A stretch of 64,000 nucleotides of DNA, taken from the NCBI GenBank assembly GCA_963576565.1, contig CAUYVT010000040.1, positions 1 to 64,000 on the forward strand, read 5' to 3'. Source of the stretch: Aspidapion aeneum. Lineage: Eukaryota > Arthropoda > Insecta > Coleoptera > Brentidae. The notes under the pieces are model-generated. The model searched no databases. It was not told the origin of the DNA and saw only the letters and a list, made by a program, of their open reading frames with translations. The position numbers and the translations under genes are program-made. How positions within the stretch are numbered: position 1 is the stretch's first letter; each line of letters starts with the position of its first letter. Shown piece after piece: positions 23,755-33,117 of this stretch.

Positions 23755-25365
23755 CAACCTACAAAATATGATTTCCCAACTTCTTAGAGGTATCACGATC
23801 TCTATGTCCTAAAAATTAATAAAATCAGAAAAACTTTGCAAATATTAAAGCTTTCTATAATATGTAGGTAATTTCACAAATATTTTGTAAAAATCAAATT
23901 ACAAGATACAAATAAATATAAGTATATACATTTTACAAGTTTCGCACAAAAATATGTGCTAATGCAAGTTCGTTTTCATTTTTGGTATATTTAGTTTATT
24001 AGGCAGTCTGTGGTTTATAGTTTGTAAGTATAAATTAAATTAATGTAATTTTGTCTGAATTTTAAAGAACTAAAATTAAAAATGTATTTTGATAATCTTA
24101 TGTAATTTTATAAAAAAATTTGTAATTTTTTTAAATACAATTTACATACAATAAGCAATTTTGCAAAACAATTCACAATTTTTTTTTTCTTTTGCAACTA
24201 ATTTAGAGCTCCCGAATTCATACATGGCCTTCGATCTACCTTTACGCGAGACGAGGAAACCTACCCTCTCTTTTAGTCACGTGACTTTCAATTTAACTCT
24301 CTCGCATATGCTCACATGCCTGAAGTAAATCGATTACTACAGAAACAGCATTCGTTTTTTGGACAGTTATTTGGTCGTTCCATCTAACCAAAATTTTTAC
24401 TAATTTTGTTACTTGAATTTTATTTTAAAGGGGGAAGCACCCAACTGCTCCTTCCATGTATTTGCAATTGGTACTCACACTGTTGTGAATTTGTGGCAAA
24501 TTCTAATGTTCTTCGTCAACCAGTTAAAAGAATTCCAGTGTTTTTTAGTTTTTACTGTTACATAAAACTGCTATTTTTAGCAGTTTTTAATTAGCTACGA
24601 AGTTTTTAAAAACACAAGCTAATTTCCAGCATAAAAATTTTAATGTATAAAACTAGTGCATACTTATTTCTAGGTTATTACCTGGGGAGCAGATTAGGGG
24701 CTATTGGAGTGGTTTTTTATGTCGGCCAATAAGTTTGTTTTTAGACCGGCAAAGGCGCGGCGTGTACAAGGTGTTCAGGCACTAATGGTACCCACTTTTT
24801 CCTACAAAAGTGCGAAAAGTATCAATTACTTTTCCTCATGCATTTTCCTACGAGCGTAGTAGTGGGGAAAATCCGTTTTATTGTACGGTGTGGTAAAGCA
24901 AAGCAAAGCAAACGTTTTTACATACTCGCGTGCGGTAAAGTAATTACTGATTGATTGATTGAAACCTGACAGTTAATCCTTCAAAATTGACATATCAAAG
25001 TCGAATTTAAAACTTTCGTCGTTTATTTTCAATTAATAAAAGAAGGCTCTATTTATTCCCGTTCATATAGTAAACAAAGCACGTGTGTTGAAAGATCACA
25101 GCTGATATTACAATGTGAAGGTGTCAAAATTGTGCCTGGCACTATTATAGCCTGGCTTTATTTCAGTAATTCTCTAATGCATTGGCATGGCATTTTAGAA
25201 TTAAAGTATCCAGGAACAAGTAGTGTATTGTGGATCTTTAGGCATACAAAACCTATGAAAAAAAATAAACTCTTATAATGTTTGTTTTCTTTATGTTTTC
25301 CGCTCGCTTAAAGAAAAAAATTATTTATAAAATAAAAATATTTATAGTTTTTAACAATCAATATT
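23755..25365. other. AT-rich unassigned DNA
   Basis: Low-complexity AT-rich sequence with short chance ORFs (for example 24406-24594 +). The GC-richer phrase at 24740-24960 includes a short AAAGC tandem near 24895-24910. Nothing codes for a recognised product. Confidence 0.4.
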
Positions 25366-25724
25366 ATAACAAAAACATTTCATGTAAAAAAGCCTAGTAC
25401 GCGAAAACGGTATTTCGTAAAAAGAATTGAGATAAAACTAAAGCCAAGTTCTCCAAGACAAATCTGAAAATGAAAGGAACTTACTAGTTTGGATTTTTTT
25501 AAAAACTTTGTTAATATAGACAAATTTTATGTTCAATTTAGCTGTGTTTAAGGATTATTTGCCGCCGTTATTACGGCAAGTTAAGAAAAACATTTCCAAA
25601 CTAGTAAAAACCTTTTATTTTGAAATTTGTTTGGGGAACTTGCCTTTACTTTTATCTCAATTCTTTTTACGGAATAGCATTTTCGCGTACTTGGCGATTT
25701 TTTACATGAAATGTTTTTGCTATG
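25366..25724. repeat. Foldback (hairpin) repeat with about 130-bp arms
   Basis: The left arm 25366-25493 and right arm 25595-25724 are imperfect reverse complements. Landmarks are AACATTTCATGTAAAAAA, GTACGCGAAAA, AAAGAATTGAGATAAAA and ACTAGTTTGGA. The spacer is about 100 bp. The 72-aa ORF at 25529-25747 lies across the hairpin and is not supported as a gene. Confidence 0.85.
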
Positions 25725-25879
25725 AAAGAAGGAGTGAACTTCTTTAAAACATTTGTATAATATTTAAGTTTTAAAGTAGTAAAATATGTTCGGTGTAGTG
25801 TCACTTTCCGCACTTGTTAGGTAAATAGCTATTTCCGTTTTATCTTTTCGCATGCTTTTAAAACTTAAGCATCTTAATG

Positions 25880-25943
25880 TTTATGTAGTCCATGCAAACT
25901 TTTTTCTTAAGTTTTATGTAGTCCATGCAAACTTTTTTCTTAA
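25880..25943. repeat. Short tandem duplication, 31-bp copies
   Basis: A 31-bp phrase containing TAGTCCATGCAAACTTTTTT is present twice, 33 bp apart (25880-25910 and 25913-25943). Confidence 0.9.
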
Positions 25944-26920
25944 ATATATAAATTAGTAATCAAAAAAGTGTTCCCCTTTGTCTCGTTGCAAGCAGAGATC
26001 TTGATCTTGAGCCTTTGTTGTAGGTAAATTCTAAACCTTCATAACAAAAGTTCTCTCATCCATAATTTACATGCAATGCAGCCGCCGTCACACCCTAATT
26101 TTTCATATATGGATAAAAAGCGAAAAAATCGTGACGGAAGTCACTTTCAAAGTCAACCAATTTTCCGAGAAGATACTTTATTTTCCGTTTTCATAAATTG
26201 AATTTCGCGGGCCTGAACGTGTAGATCAAATGCTATAAAAGTCACAAAATTTTGATTTAGTTCTTGCTTTTCCAGTTTTGTAAATTTGAAAAAAGAGCTG
26301 GTCATTGGCGGGGGGGTAAAGGGGTAATTACTACCCCCAGAACCCGAAATAATATGTAAAGTGTAAGGGCGGCTAGCTACTACAGGTAAGTTAAAGCCTA
26401 CAAAAAATTATATTTCTTTTACTTGCTTCATCAGAAAAGCACTCAAGGGAGAAATTGTCTTTGGAAAAAAGTGCACATGGAATAAAGCGCACAGAGGACA
26501 CCCCCATAATTGTGAATAATTTGAAAAAAAACTTTATCAAATTATTGCAAGATAAACGGTGAAGTTGCAAAAATGGTACATTTTCAAAGCCATGAATTAA
26601 CATTCGGAGAGCTTTTTATAAAGCAGTCAACGTTTCAACATTCAATAAATTTTCTATATTTTTGTCAGCGGTTTCCGCATTTTTTAAGTCTGCACGAAAA
26701 ATTGCAACGTTTTTATATAATAAGGACCCTGGATAAGTAGGTTTGATCAACTATACACATAATTTTTTTATTTTATGTGCCGGTGTAGAAATAGTAAGAA
26801 ATTACAAGAAATAATAGTCATTTAGGCTCCTAGGATAATAATTAACCTAGGTGTGGATCATAAGTGGTTTTAAACAAAATTTATTAATAGTCATGAAAAT
26901 TTTGAACAATTTTTAAAAGT
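25944..26920. other. AT-rich unassigned DNA left of the hammerhead satellite
   Basis: No recognised gene. A minus-strand ORF at 26391-26603 (70 aa) has no family features. The stretch ends at the 11-bp direct repeat bordering the 274-bp satellite. Confidence 0.4.
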
Positions 26921-26931
26921 ATTCTAAAGTA
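26921..26931. repeat. Left 11-bp direct repeat bordering the satellite
   Basis: ATTCTAAAGTA occurs here and again at 32268-32278, exactly where the 274-bp array starts and stops. It is a candidate target-site duplication. Confidence 0.75.
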
Positions 26932-27028
26932 AAAACTGTTTGGTTTTCACTTTCTCCAACGTCGATCACGAGGATACGAGTGATCCCCGTCTGGAACACG
27001 TCCTGATAGTCAGGAACAAATGTTCCAT

Positions 27029-27086
27029 GCCAATCCACGACCGGACCGGTTTCGACCTTTTGGGCCATCCTCAGGTGAATGTAGGC
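27029..27086 (-). ncRNA. Hammerhead ribozyme, type I (copy 1)
   Basis: 5'-3' on the minus strand: GCC, bulge UAC, stem I AUUCAC, core CUGAGGA, an extra U, stem II GGCC with loop CAAAA and GGUC, then GAA. Stem III is ACCG with loop GUC and CGGU, followed by C at the cleavage site. Stem I is completed by GUGGAU, a bulged U and GGC. All core residues are present and the cleavage triplet is GUC. The extra U between A9 and stem II is a core insertion; similar insertions are known in a few viroid and satellite-RNA hammerheads. This is the consensus form for the array. Confidence 0.93.
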
Positions 27087-27302
27087 GATAGCTCCGTGTA
27101 GAGCATAAGTTGTGTGAAACCACCAGAAACAACTACTCCGAGGGAAAATACCCCTACCGGCATTGAATTATACTGATGGTTTGAGGCTTTCGTTGGGAAC
27201 TTGTTAAAACTGTTTGGTTTTCACTTTCTCCAACGTCGATCACGAGGATACGAGTGATCCCCGTCTGGAACACGTCCTGATAGTCAGGAACAAATGTTCC
27301 AT

Positions 27303-27360
27303 GCCAATCCACGACCGGACCGGTTTCGACCTTTTGGGCCATCCTCAGGTGAATGTAGGC
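27303..27360 (-). ncRNA. Hammerhead ribozyme, type I (copy 2)
   Basis: Matches the consensus form of copy 1 at core, all three stems and the GUC cleavage triplet. Confidence 0.93.
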
Positions 27361-27576
27361 GATAGCTCCGTGTAGAGCATAAGTTGTGTGAAACCACCAG
27401 AAACAACTACTCCGAGGGAAAATACCCCTACCGGCATTGAATTATACTGATGGTTTGAGGCTTTCGTTGGGAACTTGTTAAAACTGTTTGGTTTTCACTT
27501 TCTCCAACGTCGATCACGAGGATACGAGTGATCCCCGTCTGGAACACGTCCTGATAGTCAGGAACAAATGTTCCAT

Positions 27577-27634
27577 GCCAATCCACGACCGGACCGGTTT
27601 CGACCTTTTGGGTCATCCTCAGGTGAATGTAGGC
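27577..27634 (-). ncRNA. Hammerhead ribozyme, type I (copy 3, stem II GACC/GGUC)
   Basis: Core and stems I and III are consensus. In stem II, GGCC is changed to GACC, which replaces the G·U wobble by an A-U pair and keeps the helix. Confidence 0.93.
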
Positions 27635-27850
27635 GATAGCTCCGTGTAGAGCATAAGTTGTGTGAAACCACCAGAAACAACTACTCCGAGGGAAAATACC
27701 CCTACCGGCATTGAATTATACTGATGGTTTGAGGCTTTCGTTGGGAACTTGTTAAAACTGTTTGGTTTTCACTTTCTCCAACGTCGATCACGAGGATACG
27801 AGTGATCCCCGTCTGGAACACGTCCTGATTGTCAGGAACAAATGTTCCAT

Positions 27851-27908
27851 GCCAATCCACGACCGGACCGGTTTCGACCTTTTGGGCCATCCTCAGGTGA
27901 ATGTAGGC
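27851..27908 (-). ncRNA. Hammerhead ribozyme, type I (copy 4)
   Basis: Consensus core, stems and cleavage triplet. Confidence 0.93.
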
Positions 27909-28124
27909 GATAGCTCCGTGTAGAGCATAAGTTGTGTGAAACCACCAGAAACAACTACTCCGAGGGAAAATACCCCTACCGGCATTGAATTATACTGATG
28001 GTTTGAGGCTTTCGTTGGGAACTTGTTAAAACTGTTTGGTTTTCACTTTCTCCAACGTCGATCACGAGGATACGAGTGATCCCCGTCTGGAACACGTCCT
28101 GATAGTCAGGAACAAATGTTCCAT

Positions 28125-28182
28125 GCCAATCCACGACCGGACCGGTTTCGACCTTTTGGGCCATCCTCAGGTGAATGTAGGC
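28125..28182 (-). ncRNA. Hammerhead ribozyme, type I (copy 5)
   Basis: Consensus core, stems and cleavage triplet. Confidence 0.93.
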
Positions 28183-28398
28183 GATAGCTCCGTGTAGAGC
28201 ATAAGTTGTGTGAAACCACCAGAAAGAACTACTCCGAGGGAAAATACCCCTACCGGCATTGAATTATACTGATGGTTTGAGGCTTTCGTTGGGAACTTGT
28301 TAAAACTGTTTGGTTTTCACTTTCTCCAACGTCGATCACGAGGATACGAGTGATCCCCGTCTGGAACACGTCCTGATAGTCAGGAGCAAATGTTCCAT

Positions 28399-28456
28399 GC
28401 CAATCCACGACCGGACCGGTTTCGACCTTTTGGGCCATCCTCAGGTGAATGTAGGC
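28399..28456 (-). ncRNA. Hammerhead ribozyme, type I (copy 6)
   Basis: Consensus motif. The unit carries a private A-to-G variant just outside the ribozyme near 28386. Confidence 0.93.
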
Positions 28457-28672
28457 GATAGCTCCGTGTAGAGCATAAGTTGTGTGAAACCACCAGAAAC
28501 AACTACTCCGAGGGAAAATACCCCTACCGGCATTGAATTATACTGATGGTTTGAGGCTTTCGTTGGGAACTTGGTAAAACTGTTTGGTTTTCACTTTCTC
28601 CAACGTCGATCACGAGGATACGAGTGATCCCCGTCTGGAACACGTCCTGATAGTCAGGAACAAACGTTCCAT

Positions 28673-28730
28673 GCCAATCCACGACCGGACCGGTTTCGAC
28701 CTTTTGGGCCATCCTCAGGTGAATGTAGGC
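28673..28730 (-). ncRNA. Hammerhead ribozyme, type I (copy 7)
   Basis: Consensus core, stems and cleavage triplet. Confidence 0.93.
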
Positions 28731-28946
28731 GATAGCTCCGTGTAAAGCATAAGTTGTGTGAAACCACCAGAAACAACTACTCCGAGGGAAAATACCCCTA
28801 CCGGCATTGAATTATACTGATGGTTTGAGGCTTTCGTTGGGAACTTGTTAAAACTGTTTCGTTTTCACTTTCTCCAACGTCGATCACGAGGATACGAGTG
28901 ATCCCCGTCTGGAACACGTCCTGATAGTCAGGAACAAATGTTCCAT

Positions 28947-29004
28947 GCCAATCCACGACCGGACCGGTTTCGACCTTTTGGGCCATCCTCAGGTGAATGT
29001 AGGC
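28947..29004 (-). ncRNA. Hammerhead ribozyme, type I (copy 8)
   Basis: Consensus core, stems and cleavage triplet. Confidence 0.93.
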
Positions 29005-29220
29005 GATAGCTCCGTGTAGAGCATAAGATGTGTGAAACCACCAGAAACAACTACTCCGAGGGAAAATACCCCTACCGGCATTGAATTATACTGATGGTTT
29101 GAGGCTTTCGTTGGGAACTTGTTAAAACTGTTTGGTTTTCACTTTCTCCAACGTCGATCACGAGGATACGAGTGATCCCCGTCTGGAACACGTCCTGATT
29201 GTCAGGAACAAATGTTCCAT

Positions 29221-29273
29221 GCCAATCCACGACCGGACCGGTTTCGACCTTTTGGGCCATCCTCAGGTGAGGC
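29221..29273 (-). ncRNA. Damaged hammerhead (copy 9, 5-bp deletion in stem I)
   Basis: Five bases are missing on the 3' side of stem I, removing the UAC bulge and part of the helix. The core, stem II and stem III are intact. The docking interaction should be lost and activity reduced or absent. Confidence 0.85.
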
Positions 29274-29489
29274 GATAGCTCCGTGTAGAGCATAAGTTGT
29301 GTGAAACCACCAGAAACAACTACTCCGAGGGAAAATACCCCTACCGGCATTGAATTATACTGATGGTTTGAGGCTTTCGTTGGGAACTTGTTAAAACTGT
29401 TTGGTTTTCACTTTCTCCAACGTCGATCACGAGGATACGAGTGATCCCCGTCTGGAACACGTCCTGATAGTCAGGAGCAAATGTTTCAT

Positions 29490-29547
29490 GCCAATCCACG
29501 ACCGGACCGGTTTCGACCTTTTGGGCCATCCTCAGGTGAATGTAGGC
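29490..29547 (-). ncRNA. Hammerhead ribozyme, type I (copy 10)
   Basis: Consensus motif; its unit has variants only outside the ribozyme. Confidence 0.93.
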
Positions 29548-29763
29548 GATAGCTCCGTGTAGAGCATAAGTTGTGTGAAACCACCAGAAACAACTACTCC
29601 GAGGGAAAATACCCCTACCGGCATTGAATTATACTGATGGTTTGAGGCTTTCGTTGGGAACTTGGTAAAACTGTTTGGTTTTCACTTTCTCCAACGTCGA
29701 TCACGAGGATACGAGTGATCCCCGTCTGGAACACGTCCTGATAGTCAGGAACAAACGTTTGAT

Positions 29764-29821
29764 GCCAATCCACGACCGGACCGGTTTCGACCTTTTGGGC
29801 CATCCTCAGGTGAATGTAGGC
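29764..29821 (-). ncRNA. Hammerhead ribozyme, type I (copy 11)
   Basis: Consensus core, stems and cleavage triplet. Confidence 0.93.
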
Positions 29822-30037
29822 GATAGCTCCGTGTAGAGCATAAGTTGTGTGAAACCACCAGAAACAACTACTCCGAGGGAAAATACCCCTACCGGCATTG
29901 AATTATACTGATGGTTTGAGGCTTTCGTTGGGAACTTGTTAAAACTGTTTGGTTTTCACTTTCTCCAACGTCGATCACGAGGATACGAGTGATCCCCGTC
30001 TGGAACACGTCCTGATAGTCAGGAACAAATGTTCCAT

Positions 30038-30095
30038 GCCAATCCACGACCGGACCGGTTTCGACCTTTTGGGCCATCCTCAGGTGAATGTAGGC
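30038..30095 (-). ncRNA. Hammerhead ribozyme, type I (copy 12)
   Basis: Consensus core, stems and cleavage triplet. Confidence 0.93.
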
Positions 30096-30311
30096 GATAG
30101 CTCCGTGTAGAGCATAAGTTGTGTGAAACCACCAGAAACAACTACTCCGAGGGAAAATACCCCTACCGGCATTGAATTATACTGATGGTTTGAGGCTTTC
30201 GTTGGGAACTTGGTAAAACTGTTTGGTTTTCACTTTCTCCAACGTCGATCACGAGGATACGAGTGATCCCCATCTGGAACACGTCCTGATAGTCAGGAAC
30301 AAACGTTCCAT

Positions 30312-30369
30312 GCCAATCCACGACCGGACCGGTTTCGACCTTTTGGGCCATCCTCAGGTGAATGTAGGC
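30312..30369 (-). ncRNA. Hammerhead ribozyme, type I (copy 13)
   Basis: Consensus core, stems and cleavage triplet. Confidence 0.93.
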
Positions 30370-30585
30370 GATAGCTCCGTGTAGAGCATAAGTTGTGTGA
30401 AACCACCAGAAACAACTACTCCGAGGGAAAATACCCCTACCGGCATTGAATTATACTGATGGTTTGAGGCTTTCGTTGGGAACTTGTTAAAACTGTTTCG
30501 TTTTCACTTTCTCCAACGTCGATCACGAGGATACGAGTGATCCCCATCTGGAACACGTCCTGATAGTCAGGAACAAATGTTCCAT

Positions 30586-30643
30586 GCCAATCCACGACCG
30601 GACCGGTTTCGACCTTTTGGGCCATCCTCAGGTGAATGTAGGC
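30586..30643 (-). ncRNA. Hammerhead ribozyme, type I (copy 14)
   Basis: Consensus core, stems and cleavage triplet. Confidence 0.93.
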
Positions 30644-30859
30644 GATAGCTCCGTGTAGAGCATAAGATATGTGAAACCACCAGAAACAACTACTCCGAGG
30701 GAAAATACCCCTACCGGCATTGAATTATACTGATGGTTTGAGGCTTTCGTTGGGAACTTGTTAAAACTGTTTGGTTTTCACTTTCTCCAACGTCGATCAC
30801 GAGGATACGAGTGATCCCCGTCTGGAACACGTCCTGATAGTCAGGAACAAATGTTCCAT

Positions 30860-30917
30860 GCCAATCCACGACCGGACCGGTTTCGACCTTTTGGGCCATC
30901 CTCAGGTGAATGTAGGC
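30860..30917 (-). ncRNA. Hammerhead ribozyme, type I (copy 15)
   Basis: Consensus motif; the last complete copy before the inversion junction at 31061-31064. Confidence 0.93.
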
Positions 30918-31191
30918 GATAGCTCCGTGTAGAGCATAAGTTGTGTGAAACCACCAGAAACAACTACTCCGAGGGAAAATACCCCTACCGGCATTGAATT
31001 ATACTGATGGTTTGAGGCTTTCGTTGGGAACTTGTTAAAACTGTTTGGTTTTCACTTTCTCCAAACAGTTTTAACAAGTTCCCAACGAAAGCCTCAAACC
31101 ATCAGTATAATTCAATGCCGGTAGGGGTATTTTCCCTCGGAGTAGTTGTTTCTGGTGGTTTCACACAACTTATGCTCTACACGGAGCTATC

Positions 31192-31249
31192 GCCTACATT
31201 CACCTGAGGATGGCCCAAAAAGTCGAAACCGGTCCGGTCGTGGATTGGC
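31192..31249 (+). ncRNA. Hammerhead ribozyme, type I (copy 16, stem II closing pair lost)
   Basis: First plus-strand copy. The core is at 31204-31210, the GAAA at 31225-31228, and predicted cleavage is between 31239 and 31240. A replaces G at 31221, so the loop-closing pair of stem II is broken and only three stem pairs remain. Confidence 0.88.
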
Positions 31250-31465
31250 ATGGAACATTTGTTCCTGACTATCAGGACGTGTTCCAGACGGGGATCACTC
31301 GTATCCTCGTGATCGACGTTGGAGAAAGTGAAAACCAAACAGTTTTAACAAGTTCCCAACGAAAGCCTCAAACCATCAGTATAATTCAATGCCGGTAGGG
31401 GTATTTTCCCTCGGAGTAGTTGTTTCTGGTGGTTTCACACAACTTATGCTCTACACGGAGCTATC

Positions 31466-31523
31466 GCCTACATTCACCTGAGGATGGCCCAAAAGGTCGA
31501 AACCGGTCCGGTCGTGGATTGGC
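31466..31523 (+). ncRNA. Hammerhead ribozyme, type I (copy 17)
   Basis: Consensus core, stems and GUC triplet on the plus strand; the only fully consensus copy in the right arm. Confidence 0.93.
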
Positions 31524-31739
31524 ATGGAACATTTGTTCCTGACTATCAGGACGTGTTCCAGACGGGGATCACTCGTATCCTCGTGATCGACGTTGGAGAA
31601 AGTGAAAACCAAACAGTTTTAACAAGTTCCCAACGAAAGCCTCAAACCATCAGTATAATTCAATGCCGGTAGGGGTATTTTCCCTCGGAGTAGTTGTTTC
31701 TGGTGGTTTCACACAACTTATGCTCTACACGGAGCTATC

Positions 31740-31797
31740 GAATACATTCACCTGAGGATGGCCCAAAAGGTCGAAACTTGTCCGGTCGTGGATTGGC
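31740..31797 (+). ncRNA. Hammerhead-derived copy 18, stems I and III weakened
   Basis: GCC in outer stem I is changed to GAA, and the 5' strand of stem III is ACUU instead of ACCG, leaving about three weak pairs including a wobble. The core and cleavage triplet remain. Confidence 0.8.
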
Positions 31798-32013
31798 ATG
31801 GAACATTTGTTCCTGACTATCAGGACGTGTTCCAGACGGGGATCACTCGTATCCTCGTGATCGACGTTGGAGAAAGTGAAAACCAAACAGTTTTAACAAG
31901 TTCCCAACGAAAGCCTCAAACCATCAGTATAATTCAATGCCGGTAGGGGTATTTTCCCTCGGAGTAGTTGTTTCTGTTGGTTTCACACAACTTATGCTCT
32001 ACACGGAGCTATC

Positions 32014-32071
32014 GCCTACATTCACCTGAGGATGGCCCAAAATGTCGAAACCGGTCCGGTCGTGGATTGGC
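32014..32071 (+). ncRNA. Hammerhead ribozyme, type I (copy 19, stem II weakened)
   Basis: Stem II GGUC is changed to UGUC, which removes the loop-closing pair. Everything else is consensus. Confidence 0.87.
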
Positions 32072-32267
32072 ATGGAACATTTGTTCCTGACTATCAGGAC
32101 GTGTTCCAGACGGGGATCACTCGTCTCCTCGTGATCGACGTTGGAGAAAGTGAAAACCAAACAGTTTTAACAAGTTCCCAACGAAAGCCTCAAACCATCA
32201 GTATAATTCAATGCCGGTAGGGGTATTTTCCCTCGGAGTAGTTGTTTCTGGTGGTTTCACACAACTT

Positions 32268-32278
32268 ATTCTAAAGTA
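32268..32278. repeat. Right 11-bp direct repeat bordering the satellite
   Basis: ATTCTAAAGTA, identical to 26921-26931 and in the same orientation, abutting the end of the array. Confidence 0.75.
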
Positions 32279-33117
32279 GTTCACAAATAATTCTTCAAGT
32301 TTTAAATAATTTGATGATTTTGAAAGTTTTTATGAATTTCAATAAAAAAATTTCAAATATTTTCAAAATTTTAAGAAAAATTCAAATATTTTTAAAATTC
32401 TAAAAAAATTTCAAAATTAACATTTATACAGGATGTCTCATAACTTAGAAGCCAAAGTGCAGCAGGTAAACATAAGTTTTTTAGATATAGTATTTTTATA
32501 ATTAGTGAGGGAAAAAAGGATTTGAAGAAAATTTGTTACAGTCAAATGAATACTTAGCTATAATTGTGATCCAAAAATGTATTATTTACTTTTTAAATAA
32601 AGTTACAAGTTAAAGAGATATAAGGTGTCAAAACAACTACCAAAAATGTATAAAAAATAAAAATCTTTAAAAAAAAATAATTTTGGCTGGTTTCTTAATA
32701 AAATATCGATGATATTTTATTAATATATATCTCTAGAGAGAGAGAGAGAAAGGAGGATATCAATAAAAACATTGCGCTTAATATGGCATTATTAAAGTTT
32801 GTTTCAAAAAAATAGTTTTTCCTGAAAAAAATTGACCGCATAATTTTTTCAAAAATATTTTTTTTTCTACCTATAGCTTTTGTGCTAATAGACGATATTT
32901 AAAAGAGTTATTATCAAACAAGTGTTACCCAACATCAAAGTTGGTATCTCGAGAAAGTTGCCCTATGGCCCCTAAAGTATACAACCCTATTTTTGTGAGC
33001 AAAATTAAGATATTTAAATAACATGTAGGTAACAGTAATAGCAAATCTAAAGACTACCATTTATTTAATTGTGATTTTTCCATAGGTTCAAACTTTTCTT
33101 TATTTGATTTCCCTGTA
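32279..33117. other. AT-rich unassigned DNA with a short (AG)n run
   Basis: Runs of AAATTTCAAA-like sequence at 32330-32410 and an (AG)n run at about 32734-32749. The phrase ACAGGATGTCTCA at about 32429 has an inverted counterpart near 50490, possibly ends of a DNA-transposon family. No coding sequence recognised. Confidence 0.4.

Larger units (their letters stand above)
26932..31064 (-). repeat. 274-bp hammerhead satellite, left arm (15 units, ribozyme on minus strand)
   Basis: Near-identical tandem units have a 274-bp period; one unit, around 29221-29340, is 5 bp shorter. The composition is much richer in GC than the flanks. Every unit contains a type I hammerhead on the minus strand. Each unit also contains a 62-codon minus-strand ORF that starts at the A9 residue of the ribozyme core. 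Differences between copies in that ORF mostly change amino acids (V/A, Y/N, T/M, G/E/Q, Q/E, T/P), so it is not evidence of coding. Shared variants mark groups of four to six units duplicated as blocks. Confidence 0.97.
31061..32267 (+). repeat. 274-bp hammerhead satellite, right arm (about 4.4 inverted units, ribozyme on plus strand)
   Basis: This is the same unit in the opposite orientation. The arms meet head-to-head and share CCAA at 31061-31064, giving a perfect inverted repeat around 31025-31084 with a 16-nt spacer. The last unit is cut off before TTCTAAAGTA at 32269. Three of the four ribozyme copies carry changes in stems. Confidence 0.97.

Noticed and set aside
27154..32220. 62-aa ORF repeated in every 274-bp unit, read as a multicopy gene
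   Set aside because: It begins at A9 of the ribozyme core and differences between copies mostly change amino acids. The periodic conservation is explained by near-identical satellite units.
26932..32267. CRISPR-like or gene-cluster interpretation of the regular repeats
   Set aside because: The units are contiguous, 274 bp long and without variable spacers, in eukaryotic DNA.
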